The position numbers were made by a program, and so were the translations under genes. Positions 38,201 to 53,200 of a DNA stretch of 64,000 nt are shown piece after piece; positions within the stretch are counted from its first letter, which is position 1, and every line of letters starts with the position of its first letter. The notes below the pieces were generated by a model. It saw only the letters and a list, made by a program, of their open reading frames with translations. It made no database searches and was not told the DNA's origin. Source of the DNA: Melanocharis versteri (lineage: Eukaryota > Chordata > Aves > Passeriformes > Melanocharitidae). The stretch is taken from contig VZTG01009228.1 of NCBI GenBank assembly GCA_013397845.1, positions 1,448,502-1,512,501 on the forward strand, in the 5' to 3' direction.

Positions 38201-41200
38201 TTATTAGGGCCACTAAGCTTTCTCAAACCCTCATTAGTCTAGTGCCACCTCACTTACAGGTCTTACCCACCTTATGGCTAAAATACTTTTCAAATTTTAC
38301 TCTTGCTAGTTCTACACATTGAGTCCAACTTCGGGGTCTTCTACTGAGAGTTTTAATAACATGAAAACAGCCTTCCAAGCTCTCTCCTGATTTTATTCTC
38401 TAGATAAAGAAACATGAAAATGTTAAAACAGACAAGATTCCTTCTAATCCAGTCAAATGGTAAATATGTTTTTAGTAACCCATAGGCAAGAGGAAACAGA
38501 GGCTCACTTGGTGAAACCTTATCCTTTATGTGGTCCTCTCCACTGGGGTTTTTCCCCCATTTACTTTCACCAGCCCTTTGGACCACAGGCCATTATAGGC
38601 TCACAAGAAAAGATAGTAAAGAATTTCAATCTAATTTATTACTAGTTGAATTCACTTCAAACTTAGTCTTACTTTCATTTTTCCCAGCTAGTTACACATC
38701 AGTGTGACACACACTAATCACACACTAGCAGTGTCTCAGTCTTTCTGGTATTTCTACATCATGTACAGAGCCCATGAGCTGGAGAAGCTATGAATTATGA
38801 GGCACACCAGAAATACCATCCATATTATCAACTAATGACTTGGCCAAGTAAGTCTTCAGGTTTTCTAAAAAAGTCAGAAACTAACCCCAATCTCACTGGC
38901 CTTAATTAGAAACAAAATCCATAAAGCAGTAGTTTAAACCCTCTATTTTACCCTGGCAACATTCCCTTACCTGTAAAACTTCTTCTGCCGACGGATAGGT
39001 TTGCCAGAACTTGTTAAACAATGAAGGCTTGTGAGAAAATGAACTTTCAAACTGTAAAATAAAAAGAACAAATACGGCATTTTGCAAGAAGTATATCAGA
39101 TCCCCACCTTTCCAAACACACATGAAGTTATGCTGAATGCCAGAAAGGTTAATCCATTACCTTATCTCTTGCCCACTGTATGGTATGCTCAATGGCAGCT
39201 GGGAAAGACTTCAAGGTGCAAAAAGGTATTTCCTCCTCTGGTGGATCCCGCTGTAAATAAGGAGGGTTGCATGTCAATGCAGGCTTATACAAGTTAATTG
39301 CTACTAATAGCACCAAGAACTTGTACACTATGCAAGTTAAAAATTCTGCTGTTATAAAATACAAAGTGGCTTTTTATGCTTAGGAACCTGTTTTATGAAC
39401 ACTAACATTATCACTTCTTTATGAGGAATAGTCTAAACTCAACACCAGAAAGCAAAACTGAACTGTGAAACATAACCAACAGGTGAAATTGCCAGCCAGC
39501 TTTTCCAAGATGTGCAGCTGGCATTCATGTACACTTTCAAGATGAAACATGCCCTGTCACTCAAGGCCAGAAAGACTTCTTTATGGACCCTAGCAAGACA
39601 ACTAGGATGCTCAAAATCCTGTCTCTGTGTCCACACGGCACCATTTCAACCAGTGAATTTCTCACTGGGATACTGCAGATAGTGTCTATCAGGGATAGAG
39701 CCTGAAGGTCCATTTTCCCCTTTCCCATTCAAACAGAACTGTTACGCATGCTTGTAAAGAACTGCTCAAATTTTACTTCCTGTGAGCTTTTCTTCAGAAA
39801 CCAAGGAAGTAATTATTTCCTAACAGTACTGTTCTTCGGCAGCTCAAATAGGCCCCTTATTTTAGAAAGACACATAAAAATGATCGAAGAATCAGAGGGC
39901 GTCACGGGACAAGCTACAGAAGGTGAGCGATGGTCTTGAAAGACTTACATGACTATTGTAGGACTCTGTCAGATGGGGCACAATAACTTCCGTGTGTCCT
40001 TTTGTTCCCATGGTTCCAGAGTCTATAAGAGGACGCAGGTTTGCTACACAACGACTGACATGGAAAGACACAGACTATCAGAATACAGAACAATCTCTAC
40101 ATTCTTGCCTTGCAGACATTACTAGAGTGCAACCAGAGTTGTCTCTAGGCACTTTCAGAAGAGTGGAAAGCTTCAACCAAACTCAGGAAAAGAAGAGATT
40201 AAATAAGAACTATTCAAGTTAGATCAGGATACCATAAACCTCAGCCTGTGTGGATTATGAGCATGAGAAATTATTTTTAAATGTAAATATCTCTACTTTT
40301 AAATACATATTTTTATGCTTAAATTATTCAGCCTTAATTCTGCCAGAGTATTTTCACCCTCATCAGAAGTTAACAGTTGCCCTTCCCTTCCACCCCCTAC
40401 CTATCAATGTATCTCCTGGCTTCAACATTGTCCAAAGCAGTCACAATCACATCTTGCTTGGTGTAGAATTCATCGCTGTAAGTGTTCTCAGTGGCTGGAC
40501 AAACTTTATTAATATCTGAATCAATCTTTATGTAAGGATTGATGTTCAGAGTTGCTTCTGCTGCAGTGTAGCTCTTAGGTTTCTGAAAGCATAAATATAG
40601 CATAAATACAGAGATCAGCAATATGCAGATAAAGAACGTCTGGGACACAGAAATACAGACTTCATTTACTGATCAGACAAAATTCACTGACAGAAATGTT
40701 AGTACGCAAAACATACAATAAATGACATTTTTTAATCGTATACCTCCCTCACTGATAAACATCTTATTAATGTAGTTTTATTTTTAGTTTTATTTAGTGT
40801 TTCAGAGTCCACGGGGTGGAAGTGCTTAAATGGTTTATCAAGTAACTGAAACTGATGCCACATGCTGCCTCTCATAAAAATTTCTTCGAAAGAAGGGAGC
40901 AGTTCATGACTGTCTGAGGATAAACCCATTAGTAACTCTGAATGTGTCTATGCAGCACAGACGTCAAGCACCTGTGAATAATCACATTACTGCAAGGTAT
41001 TCCACACAAAGTCAATTTCAGAGGCTAAACTGAAATAGAGTTCTTGACCTACGCGACACTTCTAGCCATACTACAATTATCTAGGGATCAGCACTCAAGC
41101 CTGTGGCTTCTAAAAGCTTGCAGGTTTCACCTTCCATTTATCTATCGATCCAAAATGCAGTCTGTTCCCAGATTTGCTACACATAAACAGGAGGCAGAAA

Positions 41201-44200
41201 ATTCAGCTGTTGGGTTTTGGGCAGGGGAAACCTTTTTCCACGTTGCTGTCAAGATCTAAGCCACCTTTTTTATTTTGTGCTGTGTTTGCAAGTACAGGGA
41301 TGTTCTCTCTGCTTCTAAGGAATTAATAGCTTCTGTGTCATGCATTTACTAAATGTACATGTTGGGCTTCTTCAAAACTACCAGCTTAGTGAAAACGAGT
41401 ATAAGTCAGAAGACAGCAACTTTGGTCAAGTTCCATCAGCAGCAGCACTACTGAGCTCTATCGAGAACACTTCTGCCAGCACTGTCTATTTTTTGTTGGT
41501 TTATTTTCCACAAATTTCAGTGGCATTGTAGAGCATTTCTGACATATTAACCCATGGCAGACTCTTATACAACACAGCACTACTCATCCAATTGTCAAAT
41601 TCAAGATATTTCATTAGTCAAAAACACCAATACAAATTAAGACTAGACAAGGCAATTTTATTCAACTGATACTAGTGATGAATTGGATGCCATTGATGTT
41701 CTAAGCACTGTTTAAGAAACTCCCTAGATTTCATTACAGCCTTTCTGTCTTTTCTGGACAGAAGTACAGACACTCACAAGTTCAGCTCTCCGTGGGGGCA
41801 CAGGACAGGGAAACACAACAGTCCAGAAAATTTACTGAGTAAGAAAGCCTACCTGTATGTCATGAGGTCGAAAAAGAAACTGCCTGTTCAGGTTGGATTT
41901 CTCTATCAAGTCTGGATCTGTAATTGTAACCTAAGTCAGAAGGGCAAAATCAACAGCTGAAGTTACAATTTTAGTGTAACACTGAGCAATGATCTTGCTG
42001 AAACCCCCATGGACACTTGTCAAAACAAAAACACTGCTATTTGCATCCACTGTGGCCAAAGGTCTGCTTATACTGACTAAATCTGATTTTAAAAACAAAA
42101 TACAGCAAAGACTGCTCCAAGTGTATTCTGCTTCTAATTGCACACCCTTCTTTACCAAGGCCACTGTAACCTCTGCACAGAGATCAACCTGAAATAAGAC
42201 TTAAACTTTTAACATTTTTTGTAGTCTAATTATTTAAATCTTCCTTGTCACCTTACTTCTAATGAGAACTGAGGTTAACAAGGGACTTACCAATCCTTTG
42301 TCTTGCCCAGTACCAACACCAAGAAGTGCAAAGTTTTTTAGCATTTCACAGCCTATCGCTCCACAGCCAACCTAAAGAACAGTACATTTGCAGAATCAGA
42401 AATGCAAGTGGAAATCACAAAGGCAAGTCCCACTGCAATTCTGGGCCATTTATTCTGCAGTGGCACATATCAGAGCTGCCCTCATGCATTTTGAGGACAG
42501 TGGACATTAGTGGTACCAACAAAGCATTTGCAAACAGTGTAACAGCATCAGTCGTACTCACCAAGAAAACATTCAAATCATGGAGCTTCTGGCACAGCGA
42601 GTCTCCAATACAAGCCCTCAAGGCATCGTATCTATCTCCCCTATGCAGGCACAGGAGACAAAAACAGGAGACTTCAAGTTGCTATTTATCATTGATGCCA
42701 AACTGCACTTTGACATGAACTAAGAAAGTCAGACAGAGTCTATAATTCCTGTTCATCCTATGCTGAAATAGGACAGACATTCTTAACCCCAAATCTGTCC
42801 CTCCAGCAAACAGCACTGAATTAACTTTAAAAGACATCTGTGCCTGCGTGAGACTCAGATGTGATCAGTACATAAGCCAGCAGATTGTAGTTATATTTAC
42901 CGTGGGAGAAACTCCTCACAGCCCACCTTCTCTAGAGGTGTTACAATGTCCAACACATCTATATACAGCTGTAAAAGAAATGAAAAAAAGAAAAAAATCC
43001 AATAAAAACCTGTGACAAACGTTCATGTTATTTTAATTTAAAAACGTAACTACTTTGTATGAACAACAGAGTCTAGAAATTTAGATGCACTAAGTTTTTA
43101 CTCTCAGTGGAAAACTATACAGCATCTGGTACCCCACAGTTCACTTCACAATTTTAGTGGACAGGAAAAAGCACTTGGACACAGAGGGGAAAAAACATTC
43201 ACTCAAACAGGTGCAAGTTTTTGACTTCTGACAAGCATGTTACCCCTCCTGAGGTAACTGTGAAGATTGTGAAATTTTTTAATCTAACTTTACTCTGACA
43301 TTTATCCTGAGGGTCTGAAAGCACTGCTCTTATGTACAGTGGCTTAAGCTGGCATCTGCACTGTACCACACCTTTGCAGCCATGCAGTGACAAGCCAATG
43401 CTCTCTTTGCTTGTGTGAAAAAACAATGTGCCATCTGAACTCCAAACACAAAAATTTTAATTAAACTGGCTGTACTTTTATTGTACACCTAAAACCACTA
43501 CTTTTTTAAATACAGTCTCGAGTCTTTTTTCTAGCTCCGTGCTACAGAAGTTGTTCAGGTTACTCTGATCATACGGCATTTACACACAACTACCCACTCA
43601 TAAGATGCCAAAATAACCATCCAGAAACCAAGACAGCCTTACCCACTGCTGCAATGGAGAAAATTTTCCTGTTACTGCTTTCAGGACTTCCTGGCTGGCA
43701 ACACCACCCACTGCTGCAGCCAGAGGAGGCAGAAATCCCTGAGCAGTCCTAGACAGCCATTTCACCACATCTCCATTCACCTGAGGCTGAAAAGTAAGAT
43801 ACAGTAACAGGTTTACCCCCTCAGTGAACAAGTCAGTGTTTGACAGTTACACAGATTATTATTCTTCAGTAAAAGACAGACAAATTATTTCACTCTGACT
43901 AGCAAAAAAGTTTCCAGCCAAGACAGATCCACCATATACCCTAATTTGTTATATGCATTGGTCTAAAAACTGGATTCACATAGCCACAGGATCAGCCCTC
44001 ATGTCAGCGCAACATTCAGTTGAATCCATGCTGAAACCTCTGTTTCCTCTCATGGCTTTCAGAAAGCCAGCTGATCCATGGATTCAAAGGCCAGAACAAG
44101 GACCAACAACTAAAGCATGACCTTCAGGCAAGTAAATTAGCACATAAAAAAGTGACTCATAATGACAATGATTCCTTACTCACTTTGTTTTCCAGTGTTT

Positions 44201-47200
44201 CACTTACTGACATGGCTATTTTCAGCATTTCCTCAGCATCTTGAAGGCATCTAGACACCAGGGTAGAAACAATAATGATGACTTAAACATTCCAGAGTTC
44301 TTCTAGAAATACAATCAATGGAAGAAAAAAGCAATGGATACAAGTAGAAAGTTTGGAAACTCACATTATCCTTAACAGTGAGCATTTGAGATGTACTTCT
44401 GAATGTTAGGGTTAGCTCAAGAACAGGAGTCTCAGTGGAAAAGCCCATGTGCAAGTACAGTCTTAAGATTTATACTTTCTAAGTAATTTTGTCTCATTTA
44501 ACTCAAAATTATGCACATCAAGAACTACAGCTGAATGAAAAACACCGAAAATTAACCCCAAATCATTCAGATCATCTTTTTTTACATCCATGAACTACAA
44601 GATAATTCAGGATCAGGGAAACAACTTTTCCATATCACTCCCACAATTTGAAAAAACTAGAAGAGAGAAGGCCCTCCTGCAGAAGTATTTTCTGTCTACC
44701 TGGGCCCAGAAAGTGGCATTGCTATATCAGGAAAATGTGTCATTGCTAGATTGGGAAAGCCTTGTTACACACCCAGACATGTATCAGGTAATGTTTTTCA
44801 ACTTCCCATTCCTAAGTGGTCTATCAGGTACTGGACAGGGCAGGTACCGTGCTGCACAGCCAGCCAGCAACTACACGGAAAGGAGAGATCTGCCTGACTG
44901 AAGGCTTGGCAAACACAAAACTGCTGCTTTACCCAATGTTCGGCCCACGACCAAAGGTCTCCTGGAAGTGGTTCAAGGCAAGCATGGCAACATGGGTCTG
45001 CAAAGGTGCCTGTTAAGACAACAAGCTGTTGATTAGTTACAAACTAGAGAGAAATGAAGTAAACAAAAACAACTACTTGAACTCTTCTGTTAGTATTTCA
45101 TTTCCTTGTCTCTTAAGCACAACGCTCAAAAAAAGTTTTAAAATGACATTAAAAAGAGAATTTGAAAGACCTTATATTAATGTTTTTGAAAGAAGTATTG
45201 CTCAGTAATGCAATGCCTTTCACATATATCTAGCACCCACTTCAACTAAGTCCAACTGAAGAGTCCCCAAAAGAATTTATTGTTGAAATTGGAAAGTGTG
45301 GTAATCATCTTTTAACTAGACATTATAATGCATTGCACTTTGCCAAACATCAATAACAAAGCCCAGCATTAAGGGCAAAAAGTAGAAATTATTCTGAACA
45401 TAAAGCTACAGATTTCAATCCATGTATCTTTAATATTACAACACTTATGCCCAAATCCCCAAATGCTAATTACCTCAGGCTTGCTAAAATCTGCAACAAG
45501 GCATAATGGATTTGTTATCTGCTTCTCCAGCCGTTCCTGGAAAAACAGAATTCATGACAACAACACACTACTTAAGAACACAACAGCCACTGCTACCTGA
45601 CAAAACAATACTCTTCCTGTAAAGATTAAGAAACAAGTATCTTTTCTGACTAGCATTGCCATTGCTCTCTTCATTATTCATACCACAATAGATGCTAAAA
45701 ATAATTATCTACTGCAAGTTCTGTCTACCAAAAACGGTCACATCCTAGTGGCAAGACTCATCCTTAACCGGGTGTGACTTTTGGGGCTGTCCTGTGCAGA
45801 GCCAGGAGCTGGAGTCCATGATCCTTGTGGGTCTCTTCTAACACAGGACATTCTATAATTCTAGGAAACATGTACGTGCTGAACTCTGTTTCCAGTGCTC
45901 AGACCATTAGCGCCCGAGAAGCCAGCTCTGTCAAGCACACACTTACAAAGTAACACATCTTGGGTGTCTTCACTTGCACAGCTATGCCTCCGTGCAGGTA
46001 AGGCTCCATCTCTGATGTGTCACCAATGCTGAAGGAATAAGGTGACACCACTGAAAAGAGAAGAGAATAAACAGTGACAGATAATTCAAAGTGTCATTGG
46101 ATGCTACAATTCTGTATATAATGAAGTGGGGTTTGCCAGTGCTTTTTGTGCCACAATTTTGCAGTGGGCAACCTTGTTTTGAAAGCATAAGCACAGCTGA
46201 TCCTCCTAACAGGATTAACCCAGAAACTGGCAGAGGGACAAAGTATTAGTTTCACATGATCTGTTATGAAATAAGCTTTTTTAAGTGGCAGCAGATTTAA
46301 CAAGAATTCTGATGACCACAGCTCTGTAACAAAAATGAAATAATGTTTAATTTTCTTTAGACTGTGCACAGCATTGGCCAGTATTAACTGCTCTGAGTAG
46401 GATTTTAGCCCTGTGACAAGAACTACAGGCAACCAAAAGGGGCAGCTGAAGCATTTTGTTACATCTTTCCCCTCATACACGAGAAGCATCATTCAAGCAG
46501 GCAAAAAGACAGAAAAAAGTTCGTTCATGGAAAACTAAAACCGAAAGCTAAGTCGTAAATAAGAGGAAGGAGCGGACCACAGCATCAGTTCTAGCAAAAT
46601 ACAAGGGCCCAGTGGAAACAGACTCAAGCACACGTTTCAAGGGTACAGTTTTTTGTCTCAGACCACAGAACAGTTAAAAACAAACAACCAACCCCCACCC
46701 ACTTGAGAGCACTCTCTTCTGCTCCAAACAAACAGGCATTAAGATCTGGGAAGTGGAAAACTCCCCAGCATCCAAAAGTAACCAAGAAGAATGCCTTGAG
46801 ACATGCATGAAGTAGAACAAAGCGGGGTAGACACAAATCATGAAAATCATTTCAAAAGCATTCTTAGAAACAGAACGTTGTCAATGCATCCCTGTACACT
46901 TAAACTGTCACCCAAAAAAGCTAGAAGGCAAACAGTGACACACCAAGTGGCATCCAAAACTGTGACAGAAGCACAGGCATTATGGGACCCTCCAAAAACC
47001 AAACCAGTTTCATCAGCAGATGAATGACGGTCAGCTCAGAGGCTGCCAACTAGATGCCACATGCTAAGCTGATCAATTCCATCGGTTCCTTAACCAGCAA
47101 GATGAGTTCAGCAAGACTTTACTAAATGGAAATGCCATCAAGACAACACTAGGAAGACCTTTGCACCAAAAAGCAATTTTTTTGTGCAAGCTCACTGGAG

Positions 47201-50200
47201 GTCTGCACAACCCAGGACTCCTCTGACTATGGTAACTAACACTGCAGTGGCTAAATCAGGCCAGAAAAGAAGTACCTTGCAAATGAGTCAGCAACAGTTT
47301 ACCTGTTATTTGGTGTGTGGATCCATTCAAGCACGACATTCCATTAACTTCCCGAAAGGTTAAGAACTGTCCTGTTTCAAGCCTGTGTGGATGGTTTTCA
47401 AGGCAAGTGACAATACCAGGATTTGACTGAAATAAAAAATGGCAGTCAGCAAGAAGGAAAGTGTCTTGTGAAAGGGGTCACGTTGTATTGCAGGCATATA
47501 GCTTTTTGTCTACTGAAACTGCAGTCTCTAATTCTTTTAACATGTCATTTCTGTCACAGCAAGAGTTACCTATGACAACTTTTTTTAGTCCTATGATTTT
47601 CAATTTAGCAGTATTTCTACAACACAAATGTTCTCATTTTCACTGTTTCCAGTTCTCAGTATGTTAGCAAATTGCATTTGTTAGTTCTCAGCAGTCAAAT
47701 CCATTGTTATGTTCTGAAATACTAGCAGATTTGTCTCCTTTTTCCAAACTAAAAATAGTCTCTATGCACAACAAAATTTTCAGAAGCATTAAAAAAGCCT
47801 TGTAAAAAATTACTCCATGCTTCCTTTCTGTCTCACATCCTTAAAAAGGACATCCAAACTCATTCTTGAAAGTTAGGAAGCTTATAAAGCTGAACATCAG
47901 CACACAGGAAAGACACAGCCTCAGCAGGTCACACACAAGCTCACAATTGCAGGAATCTCAGACAACATCTCATCCCGTCACGGGACGTGATGCCAACCTG
48001 CCATGCACACAGAGACCTCGCTGCAGTCTGAACACAGCACATCAAGACCTTGTGCTGCACCTCAGGCTGTAACATAGTGGATCTGCAAGCAAGCCTGGCC
48101 TGCAAAGCCTCCTCTCATCCCTTCCTGAGTCCCCAGTATAAGAAAAATTTCAGTTAAGTAGCATAGAGCTTAATTACAGCAGACCACATTCTCTGCGACA
48201 ATGAACAACAGCAACGGAGTTGACTGGAGAAAATTCTGCTCTGATTTAGGGACGCAGTGCCACCTCGACCCTGTCTACAGGACAAGAACAGCCACTTGAT
48301 GGCACTGAGTTTTAATTCTCGTCAGTTTTACACTTCAGAGTGGAAGCAAGATACAACTAAACTCAAGTATCAGACACAGGACATACATACAAATATGTAT
48401 TCATTCCTTGACTTGGCAGGTAATCGGCACAAGCCGTGAAACTCAGCTATGTACTCCTTTTGTAATTAAGGAGAACAATCAAGACATCCATTCCCTTTTA
48501 AAGGCACCAAAAAACAGGCTACCCAAATCATCATATCATAAGCTTTAATCTAGACCAAACCCAACTTGCTGTACAACCCCTCCTAGATTGGTTACTATTA
48601 TATCCAGACTGGAGAAAGGACAAAAGACTTGCTGCTGGATGAGTGAGCTTACTGTCTGTACTTCCAGAACTGAAAAAAAGGACCTAAAGTAATTTCCCTT
48701 TATAAAACAATAATACAAGATTAAATGGACATCCTAACATTCTCCATTGGAAGTACTAGCAATAATATCCTCTTCTCATTGCCTCCGCTTTGGTAGGTTA
48801 AAACAAACCTTTAATTTTCTTTTCAAAATAAGCTCTCAATCCCCTTGATTATTCCAGCAGTCTGCCTCTAAGTGCTGCAGTTTCTCATAAAAAGGGCTCT
48901 TTTCACGCCTATTTTCACGCCTCCTTAGAAGACTTACCCTATTCCCACACCAAAGTTATGTCCTCTTCTTTCTACATCTTCTCATTTCTTCCTCCCTCCC
49001 TCTCTCTCCAATTAAAAATATCAGTATTGTATGCTACATAGTAAGTAACAACCAGGAGGCATCAGTAAGAACAAAGTAATCAAAGTAACTCCGCTGCTCC
49101 TATAAAGCCAATTTTAAACTGCTTGGCAGGCTGCTCAAGTGAAGCACCCTGGCACTCTAACAAAAGCCAATAATGAGTCGTTTTAAAAATAGTTAAAGCA
49201 ACACAATGACTTTCATCCCTTACCTGTGTTATATTTGAAATGAAGATCTCCTTTGGCTCCTCTCCTGTCGTATCCAGCACCTCAAATTCATCACCGAAGT
49301 CACAAAACAAACGTGAACACACTCCATACACATCTGCACTGATGAACTACAAGAGAAAGTAAAAGCCATGAGTATCCCTAGAACAGCACAAGCCAAAGAA
49401 ATGATGCCTCACATTGGACCTCCTTGAAGGCCAGCAGGTTTAATTCTGCAGTGGAAACCTGACATGTACTCAGGCCACGGACTACATGACAGAGCTTGAG
49501 CCTGCATGAGCATTTCTGAGCCCATACACAACCCAGGAGTAACAGCAGCACACAGTGAAATGCTGCCATTTCGACTTCTCTTACATTCAGCCTCAGCACG
49601 TCCTTCAGTCTCAGCACATTCTATCAGAACCATTTTGAGTTAACAGTGAAAACTATTTCTTTAACACAACTGCTTTTTAATTAAGGACCACGCTGTGGCT
49701 ACCTGTGCTGGTATCCAGATAATACCAGTAGCAGCACTGTATTCCCAAAACTCCTGCTGCTCCATCAAGATGCCATCTGCACAGAATTATATATTTCATA
49801 ACCAGGTTTCTCCATTTTTGGAAAGAACACCCTGGAGGTCCAGAATGCTCACTGTACAGATTATTCATGTGTTTCATTTTTTCTATTACCTTAATAGGTG
49901 GCTGCTGAGCATGACAGAAGTCATTAATCTTCTTCTGCAGCAACAGACTTACTTCAGTCAGTATGACACACTGTGAACAAGAACAGAAATACTTCTAAGA
50001 CACTGAAAGCAATCAGTATCTTCAGCCTATGGAAAAACTTAATACTAGAGTAAGTTACTTAGGTGTCCTGACTCCTATCCTCCACACTGAAGAGAAAGCA
50101 GTCTTGAGGAAGTTTTCTCATTAAGCAGATTGGTTACCACTCCACAAGTTCTGGAAACAAAATGAGTAAGAGCAGGAACAGCAAATTCTTGGTTTTTTGT

Positions 50201-53200
50201 TTGTTTGGTTGGTTTTTTTTAACTGCAGCTGTGAAACTCAAAACCCAATTAGAATATTTACCAAAACAGTTATGGATAATCTCAGCGAAAATGTAATTTT
50301 GAAGTTTAGGATTAAAGCTAGCAAACAAACACAAATAATACTCATCAGCGCTCACCAAGTCTGCACAGGCTTCCAGTATTTGTGCTCATAAAATTACAGA
50401 CACAGAATTTCCACACACATTCCTTTAATGCCTAGGACAGTACTGGGTTCCAAGGCACATGCATTGCATCCCATTCAGCTAAACGTGGCCTGCTGTAGCT
50501 GGGACATTCAGAAACTTGGTGTGCTTGTACGTAAACCACACAGTAAAGGTTCCCCTCAGACTGAGCCATGCACAGAAGCAGGAGACAGCTGACTGAACTG
50601 AAAGTGCCCTCACTCCATCACAGAGGCGCTTACATTTCATTACATACATACGTACATACATGATCTAATTATATAGCCTGAGCTTCTGCTGCCTGGAATA
50701 CAACACACAGAATATATGTAGAACATCTGTGCTATGCAGCTGCAAAAAAAGGTCAAAGTTTCACCTTCAAAGAAAAAAATTTGTATAGCAACCCCACTAG
50801 GCTATTTATTGTCATAGCAAATTCCGTAGTAAGTGTACTAAGAAAGTAGTGGGAACACAAAACCACTGTTTCAGTCTTGAAAAAAACAAGCACAACACTT
50901 CATCAGTCCAAACACAAGACCTACTGTTTTCTTTACACCATCTCAAAATGTACTTCAAAGTTCTTCATTGCATCTACTTACATAAAAAAATCCAAGTTGT
51001 ATGCCCTGAGCAAAATACACGAATACACATACAACTCCTTTAAGAGTGACATACCTGGTAGTGCTTTAGGAAAGACAGATCTGTGGTTTCATCTAGTGGC
51101 ACAGTTGATGCTGCTACATGTACATATGGATTGAGTTCTGCAATACGAGGAAGTGTGGCCTCAGCCCTGAAAGAAAAGCAATTTTCAATTTTTTATGTAT
51201 CTACAAAATTGTATTTTCAACACAGAATTTCATACTACTCATGCCCTACAAGAGACCTTCACAATGTCTCCTGGTAACAACCACCAACCCATTTATCCAC
51301 ACTTCAATTCCTAGCAGGTCTGAGGAAAAGAGCTGTGTCCAGTATCCCACAGGACTCATAATGGATGGCCTGCTGTCATGGCTGTTGTCCAGTCTTGTAC
51401 AGGTGGCTGAGAAAGCCCAAGGAAGAAATGCACGCTGGCCATCACTATTAAATTTGCATTACAAGCAGTCACACTTGTGACTCAGAACCTCAGTCCCAGT
51501 CTAGACTTCCTCTAATGTCTGCCTGGGCACTGCACACAAAGCCAACAGCTCCAGAGACAGGGTTTAACAGGTACTTGGTACGTACTACCAGCTCCTGGAC
51601 AACAAACTGCTATTTTTGATTCTGATGAGACTGTCAAGCTGAGTCCTTGCCCACTCCAAAGACTCCACTAACCTGTTCCTTTGACTGGTAACATCATCTT
51701 CATGGATGAAGAAGTTGATCCCCAAATCCCGTTTTGTGCAGTGCTTGGTGTCATGAACAGTAAGAGCCTAAGAAAGTTTGTCAAAAAGCATTTGCTGGAA
51801 GAAATATACATGGTCACAGCACTCAAGAGCACAGATTAAGCCCCACATAAAATGTTGGAGGACTAACACTGCAGAAGATTTAGTTCTACCATATATAAGA
51901 CCAAGCTCTTCCAACCTCTTTCCCAAGAAAACTCTTACTGTTTGAGAGAACAAAACCCATCTGCAACATACACTTCATCAAGCATTTTCCTCCCAGTTTG
52001 CAGTGATAACAGACAGCATTTAAATATCAAGGATGATTTTTGCCCGACTGTGAAACAGGGGCAATTGTGATCTGAAAATTAATGGACTCATTTGATTTTT
52101 TTCTATTGGAAAGAAGAGTTTTAAAAGGCTTCTTGGCAATAAAATTAATCCCAGCAGCACAAAAGCAGTTTGTTGGATTAAAACACCCAACCATTCTAAC
52201 ATCTACACAAAAGGATTCTAATGGATGACAAAACAGGATAACATATTCTGAATAGTTTGGCTTTTGAGTTTGGACCACTCCATTTAGGAGAAGCCACTTT
52301 GTACAAAAGGATTCAGTATCTAATCAGCAGCTGGCTAAAATACTTTACAAGCTATTTCAGAGTGCAGTGGACATTAACACGAGATTCTGACCGTATCACT
52401 AGAACATCCAAATTATTGAAGGTTTTCACCCCTAAGTTCTCAAATGTTTTGCAATCCTTCTACTGAAAAACAGATTCAGAAACTTTAGATTAATTAGCTA
52501 GTAGTGTTTTGCCTTTTTCTCATGCTCACCCAAGAATACCCAACAACAGAACTGTTTTACATACCTTTACCCCGGCCAGAATGATGTTTTTGGCTGAAAA
52601 AACAAAAACAAAGCAAAAACAGACAGAGGGACTATTGCAGGTTACTGGCAATTCTGTAATTGGATAGTTATTCAGGTGGACAATAACAGTATTTCATTGT
52701 TAAGAACTTCACAGCCTAAGGGTTTTTTCTCTTTTACATTTGGCTCAAGCATTCTACAGCAGCCCTGAAAGCAAAATAACATAAGCAAGGTTAAAAAGGC
52801 TCTCTACTTTTGTCATTTGTCAGCTGTCCATCCCACAGTTATGATTACAGAGATAGTAATGACAACAAACTGCAAAACCCCACGACTCTGTTCTGGCATC
52901 TGTTGCAGAGAACCATTAGAGCCAACTGAAGGAGTAATACCCCAGGCATGAACCAGGCAAAACAAGTCTTGCTTATAAAGAGTAAGGGAAATTGTTGAGG
53001 AGTCTCTTGTATCAGGGCAGTTATGCATTTTCACCAAATAGTTCTGTTCTCCTACACACCCTCCCATTTCCTACACGGGAATAATTTGGGCTATAGCTGT
53101 TCCTATAATACATTCATTGATACTGATGCCTAAAGGAGTAACTTGGATAATCCACCCTAAACCTTCACCTAGGACACAAGATTTGGGTAAAGCAATCTGG

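Noticed and set aside
49378..49943. Minus-strand frames (79-88 codons) between UBA6 coding exons 6 and 7
   Set aside because: Part of the 49677-49943 frame is simply UBA6 coding exon 6 read into its intron; the other has no splice sites or family match.
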